From Streptomyces sp. Ag109_O5-10 (lineage in GTDB: Bacteria; Actinomycetota; Actinomycetes; Streptomycetales; Streptomycetaceae), in the NCBI RefSeq assembly GCF_900105755.1, contig NZ_FNTQ01000001.1:7936001-8000000 (forward strand): a stretch of 64,000 bases of DNA. The letters run 5' to 3'. This document shows, piece after piece, positions 61,105 to 64,000 of the stretch. The notes under the pieces are model-generated. The model was not told where the DNA came from. It worked only from the letters and a program-made list of their open reading frames with translations, and searched no databases. The stretch's first letter is position 1; each line of letters opens with the position of its first letter. Both the position numbers and the translations under genes were made by a program.

Positions 61105-62793
61105 TCACAGCTGCGACAGCTCGTCCACCAGGTCGTCCAGGCCCAGCGAGCCCTGCGAGAGGGCCGCCATGTGCCAGGACTTGAGGTCGAAGCCGGCGCC
61201 CCGCCGCGCCCGGGCCTGCTCCCGGCCCAGCAGCCAGGCCCGCTCGCCCAGCTTGTAGCCGATGGCCTGCCCCGGCATGGACAGGTAGCGGGTCAGCTCG
61301 CTCTCCACGAAGTCCGCGGGCCGGCTGCTGTGCGCTCCGAAGAACTCCTGCGCCAGCGCGGGGGTCCAGCGCTCCCCGGGGTGGAACGGGGAGTCGTCCG
61401 GGATCGTCAGCTCCAGGTGCATGCCGATGTCGACGATGACCCGCGCGGCCCGCATCATCTGCGCGTCCAGGTAGCCGAGGCGGCGCTCCGGGTCGGTCAG
61501 GAAGCCCAGTTCGTCCATCAGCCGCTCCGCGTACAGCGCCCAGCCCTCGGCGTTGGCGCTGACCATGCCCACGCTCGCCTGGTAGCGGGAGAGGTTCCCG
61601 GCGACGTGCTTCCACTGCGCCAGCTGGAGGTGGTGGCCGGGCACACCCTCGTGGTACCAGGTCGACACGAGGTCGTAGACCGGGAACCGGGTCTGGCCCA
61701 TGGTCGGCAGCCAGGTGATGCCCGGGCGCGAGAAGTCGTCCGACGGCGGGGTGTAGTACGGGGCCGCCGCGCTGCCGGGCGGAGCGATCCGGGACTCCAC
61801 CCGGCGCACCCGCTCGGCCAGGTCGAAGTGGGTGCCGTCCAGCTTCTCGATGGCCTCGTCCATCACCGACTGCAGCCAGCCGCGCACCTCGTCGACACCC
61901 TCGACGTGGGTGCCCTGCTCGTCCAGGTGTGCCAGCGCCACCCACGGCGTGGCCGCGCCGGGCAGGACCTTCTCGGCCTCGGCCTTCATCTCGCCGAGCA
62001 GCCGGTGGTACTCGGACCAGCCGTACGCGTACGCCTCGTCCAGATCGAGGTCGGTGCCGTTGAAGTAGCGCACCCAGCGGGCGTACCGCTCCCGGCCCAC
62101 CACGTCCGGCGCGCCCTCGACCGCGGGTTCGTACACGTCCCGCATCCAGTCGCGCAGCGCCACCACGGCCTCGGTGGCGGAGCGGGCCGCCGTGTCCAGC
62201 TCGGTTCGCAGCGCCTCGGGGCCGGACGCCGCGAACTGCTCGAACCAGCTCCTGCCGTCGCCCGTGTCGGCCCACTCGCCGAGCTGCCCGACGAAGGTCG
62301 CGGTGGCGCGCGGACCGCCGTACAGCTTCCGCTCCAAGCCGAGTTCGAGGGACTGCCGGTAGCCCTCCAGCGCGGCAGGCACCGCGCGCAGCCGCTCGGC
62401 GACCGCCGTCCAGTCCTCCTCGGTGGCGGTGGGCGTCACCGTGAACACCTGGCGCACCGCGTGCGCGGCCGAGCTCAGGTTGCTGACCGAACGCAGGCTC
62501 TCGTCGGCCTCGTGCACGGCGAGGGAGGCGCTGAGCCGCTCGCGCAGCAGGCGCGCGCAGCGACGCTCGATGTCACTGTCGGCACCTGGTTGCCGTTCCG
62601 CCTCGTCGAGCTTGGCGAGCGTGTCGCGCTGGAGCCGGGCGAGCGCCTCAGCGCCGGCCGGCGAGTTGTCGGGCAGCCGGCCCGAACTCTCCTTGTCGCC
62701 GAGGAAGGTACCGGTGATCGGGTCGAGGGCGATGAGTTCGTCGACGAAGGTGTCGGCGACCTGACGGGGCAGCGGGTTACTGGTCTGTGACAT
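61105..62793 (-). CDS. DUF885 family metallohydrolase
   Basis: A 562-residue DUF885 protein. The metal motif WYHEGVPGHHLQLAQW is an HExxxGHH variant of zinc peptidases; VSANAEGWALYAERLMDELGF supplies the third metal-ligand region (GWALY-E). No signal peptide, so probably cytoplasmic. ATG 62793 is preferred over an ATG nine bases earlier because GAGG is then at a workable distance. Substrate unknown, likely a peptide or amide. Confidence 0.88.
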   Translation of the reverse strand: MSQTSNPLPRQVADTFVDELIALDPITGTFLGDKESSGRLPDNSPAGAEALARLQRDTLAKLDEAERQPGADSDIERRCARLLRERLSASLAVHEADESLRSVSNLSSAAHAVRQVFTVTPTATEEDWTAVAERLRAVPAALEGYRQSLELGLERKLYGGPRATATFVGQLGEWADTGDGRSWFEQFAASGPEALRTELDTAARSATEAVVALRDWMRDVYEPAVEGAPDVVGRERYARWVRYFNGTDLDLDEAYAYGWSEYHRLLGEMKAEAEKVLPGAATPWVALAHLDEQGTHVEGVDEVRGWLQSVMDEAIEKLDGTHFDLAERVRRVESRIAPPGSAAAPYYTPPSDDFSRPGITWLPTMGQTRFPVYDLVSTWYHEGVPGHHLQLAQWKHVAGNLSRYQASVGMVSANAEGWALYAERLMDELGFLTDPERRLGYLDAQMMRAARVIVDIGMHLELTIPDDSPFHPGERWTPALAQEFFGAHSSRPADFVESELTRYLSMPGQAIGYKLGERAWLLGREQARARRGAGFDLKSWHMAALSQGSLGLDDLVDELSQL

Positions 62794-62826
62794 GCGGTCC
62801 ATCCTCGTACGACGGACCGCCGCCCG

Positions 62827-63318
62827 TCACGGGGATTGAACCGACGACACCGGCGGAAGCAGCGGCCCGCACTCCCACTTCTGGAAGATCAGCCGGGTCT
62901 CCACCCGGGCCACTTCCCGGCGGGCCGTGAACTCGTCCAGGACGAGCCGCTGCAGGTCCGTCATGTCCGCCACGGCCACATGCACCAGATAGTCGTCGGG
63001 ACCGGTGAGATGGAACACCGTCCGCGACTCCGGAAGCGCCCGGATCCGCTCCACGAACGGACCCACCAACTCCCGCCGGTGCGGCCTGACCTGCACCGAC
63101 AGCAGCGCCTCCAGACCACGCCCGAGCTTGGCCGGATCGAGTTCGAGGCGGTGCCCGAGGATCACCCCCGAGCGGCGCAGCCGGGTCACCCGGTCCAGAC
63201 AGGTCGACGGCGCCACGCCCACCTGGGCGGCGAGGTCGCGGTAGGTGGTCCGGGCGTCGTTCTGCAACAGCCGCAGCAGATGCAGATCGACCGGATCCAG
63301 TACGACGGAATCGGCCAC
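62827..63318 (-). CDS. Lrp/AsnC-family regulator (2)
   Basis: A 163-residue Lrp/AsnC regulator. Helix-turn-helix LHLLRLLQNDARTTYRDLA with GVAPSTCLDRVTRLRRSG, then a RAM domain (EALLSVQVRPHRREL, HLTGPDDYLVHVAVADM). Start is GTG 63318; on the minus strand TACGTT ends six bases before it, implying a leaderless message. It is 59 bases from, and divergent to, the sulfur-amino-acid lyase, its probable target. Confidence 0.93.
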   Translation of the reverse strand: MADSVVLDPVDLHLLRLLQNDARTTYRDLAAQVGVAPSTCLDRVTRLRRSGVILGHRLELDPAKLGRGLEALLSVQVRPHRRELVGPFVERIRALPESRTVFHLTGPDDYLVHVAVADMTDLQRLVLDEFTARREVARVETRLIFQKWECGPLLPPVSSVQSP

Positions 63319-63324
63319 GGGCCG

Positions 63325-63330
63325 AACGTA
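63325..63330 (-). promoter_or_regulatory. -10 hexamer TACGTT, leaderless-type, for lrp (2)
   Basis: Read on the minus strand, TACGTT is followed by six bases and GTG 63318. It lies in the 59-base divergent gap, so an Lrp site here would affect both genes. Confidence 0.45.
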
Positions 63331-63377
63331 GCACGGGGTTCATCGCACCCACCCCGTCGGTTGTTCACCCTTCCGTC

Positions 63378-64000
63378 ATGGACACAGCGAGCACCTACGA
63401 CACCCCGGCGCCCGTCGGCGGCCCCCTCTCCCGCGCGCCCCGCGCCCTGGCCACCGAGGCCGTGCACGCCGGCCGCGACGACCTCGCCCGCCAGGGCCTG
63501 CACGCCCCGCCGATCGACCTGTCCACCACCTACCCGTCGTACGACAGCCGGGCCGAGGCGGCCCGCATCGACGCCTTCGCCGCCGACGGCGCGGACCCGG
63601 CGGGACCGCCGGTCTACGGACGCCTCGGCAACCCGACGGTGGCCCGCTTCGAGACCGCCCTGGCCGTCCTGGAGGGCACCGGGGCCGCGGTCGCCTTCGC
63701 CAGTGGCATGGCCGCCCTCACCGCCGTCCTCCTCGCCCGCGCCGCCGCCGGCCTGCGTCATGTCGTCGCCGTACGGCCCCTCTACGGCTGCAGCGACCAT
63801 CTCCTCACCGCCGGACTCCTCGGCACCGAGGTCACCTGGACCGACCCGGCCGGGATCACCGACGCCCTGCGCCCGGACACCGGCCTGGTGCTGGTCGAGT
63901 CCCCGGCCAATCCGACCCTCGCCGAACTCGACCTGCGGGCGGTCGCCCACGCCTGCGGTACGGTGCCGCTGCTCGCCGACAACACCTTCGCCACCCCCGT
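63378..64000 (+). CDS. Cystathionine/methionine gamma-lyase-type PLP enzyme (3' truncated)
   Basis: The first 207 residues of a Cys/Met-metabolism PLP enzyme; the frame is open at the window edge. TEAVHAGRD, then PIDLSTTYPS, YGRLGNPTVARFE, AFASGMAALTAVL (PLP phosphate loop), PLYGCSDHLL, VLVESPANPT and LADNTFATP (the strand leading to the PLP lysine) are all in order. The PLP lysine is beyond the edge. Sequence alone does not separate methionine gamma-lyase from cystathionine gamma-synthase/lyase; the divergent Lrp suggests amino-acid-responsive catabolism. Confidence 0.9.
   Translation, partial: MDTASTYDTPAPVGGPLSRAPRALATEAVHAGRDDLARQGLHAPPIDLSTTYPSYDSRAEAARIDAFAADGADPAGPPVYGRLGNPTVARFETALAVLEGTGAAVAFASGMAALTAVLLARAAAGLRHVVAVRPLYGCSDHLLTAGLLGTEVTWTDPAGITDALRPDTGLVLVESPANPTLAELDLRAVAHACGTVPLLADNTFATP

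Noticed and set aside
1..64000. tRNA, rRNA or attachment-site signals
   Set aside because: No cloverleaf with a GTTCGAATC-type T-arm or rRNA-like sequence was recognised on either strand by eye; the synthase operon shows no flanking direct repeats or integrase.

Overview
The window is chromosomal DNA from a Streptomyces or very close relative. It shows very high GC with strong GC bias at third codon positions, many GTG starts, ATGA and GTGA stop/start overlaps, and typical families (DUF1707, DUF1206, DUF6807, CGNR/ABATE regulators, a divergent third EF-Tu, an Imm21 protein). No rRNA, tRNA, CRISPR array, phage or replication origin was seen. Both edges cut genes: an alpha/beta hydrolase on the left and a PLP-dependent sulfur-amino-acid lyase on the right.

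Layout. 1-18.6 kb is mostly housekeeping and small accessory genes: uppP, a DUF6807 gene behind a LacI-type operator, an HxlR regulator divergent from a thiolase, a TVP38/DedA membrane protein, tuf3, a spermidine-synthase-like protein, an MFS exporter, galU, a ricin-lectin membrane protein, a DUF1707 protein, and a flavin reductase divergent from a CGNR regulator. 18.6-34.5 kb is the centrepiece. A 0.7 kb AT-richer intergenic region leads into a six-gene, tightly coupled operon for a glycosylated, methylated fatty-acid or polyketide-like lipid. It encodes a 2302-aa synthase (two tandem nitronate-monooxygenase/PfaD-like domains, KS, AT, ACP, KR), a 1619-aa synthase (KS, AT-like, a 13-copy octapeptide repeat linker, hotdog DH, C-terminal phosphopantetheinyl transferase), a free ACP, an alpha/beta hydrolase, a GT1 glycosyltransferase and a methyltransferase. 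A flippase-like integral membrane protein faces it convergently and a DedA protein follows. The architecture is closest to the polyunsaturated-fatty-acid (Pfa) type of iterative synthase.

36-47.6 kb holds a gamma-carbonic anhydrase, a hexapeptide acyltransferase, DUF1206 and XRE-cupin proteins, a YbaK protein, a His-rich CDF metal exporter divergent from an ArsR regulator, PobA, an APC permease, a CoA-binding protein, a degenerate cysteinyl-tRNA-synthetase-like protein, a SixA-like phosphatase and a YigZ protein. 47.7-50.8 kb is a coupled operon (Gfo/Idh/MocA dehydrogenase, second DUF6807, cupin) with the same promoter/operator architecture as the first DUF6807 gene. 51-55.2 kb is sbcDC. 55.4-59.9 kb carries an Lrp regulator, a rhodanese, an orphan Imm21 protein and a complete three-component P450 system. 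60-64 kb carries a membrane protein, a MITE-like remnant of an IS, a DUF885 metallohydrolase, and a second Lrp divergent from the sulfur-amino-acid lyase.

Patterns cutting across the window: (i) a dispersed GC-rich repeat, about seven copies, nearly all between convergent genes; (ii) TANNNT-N6-start arrangements that imply leaderless transcripts for at least seven genes; (iii) short in-frame tandem repeats of 24 or 18 bp inside three genes; (iv) matching LacI-type operators 45 kb apart. All functional statements rest on reading motifs by eye; no database search was run.
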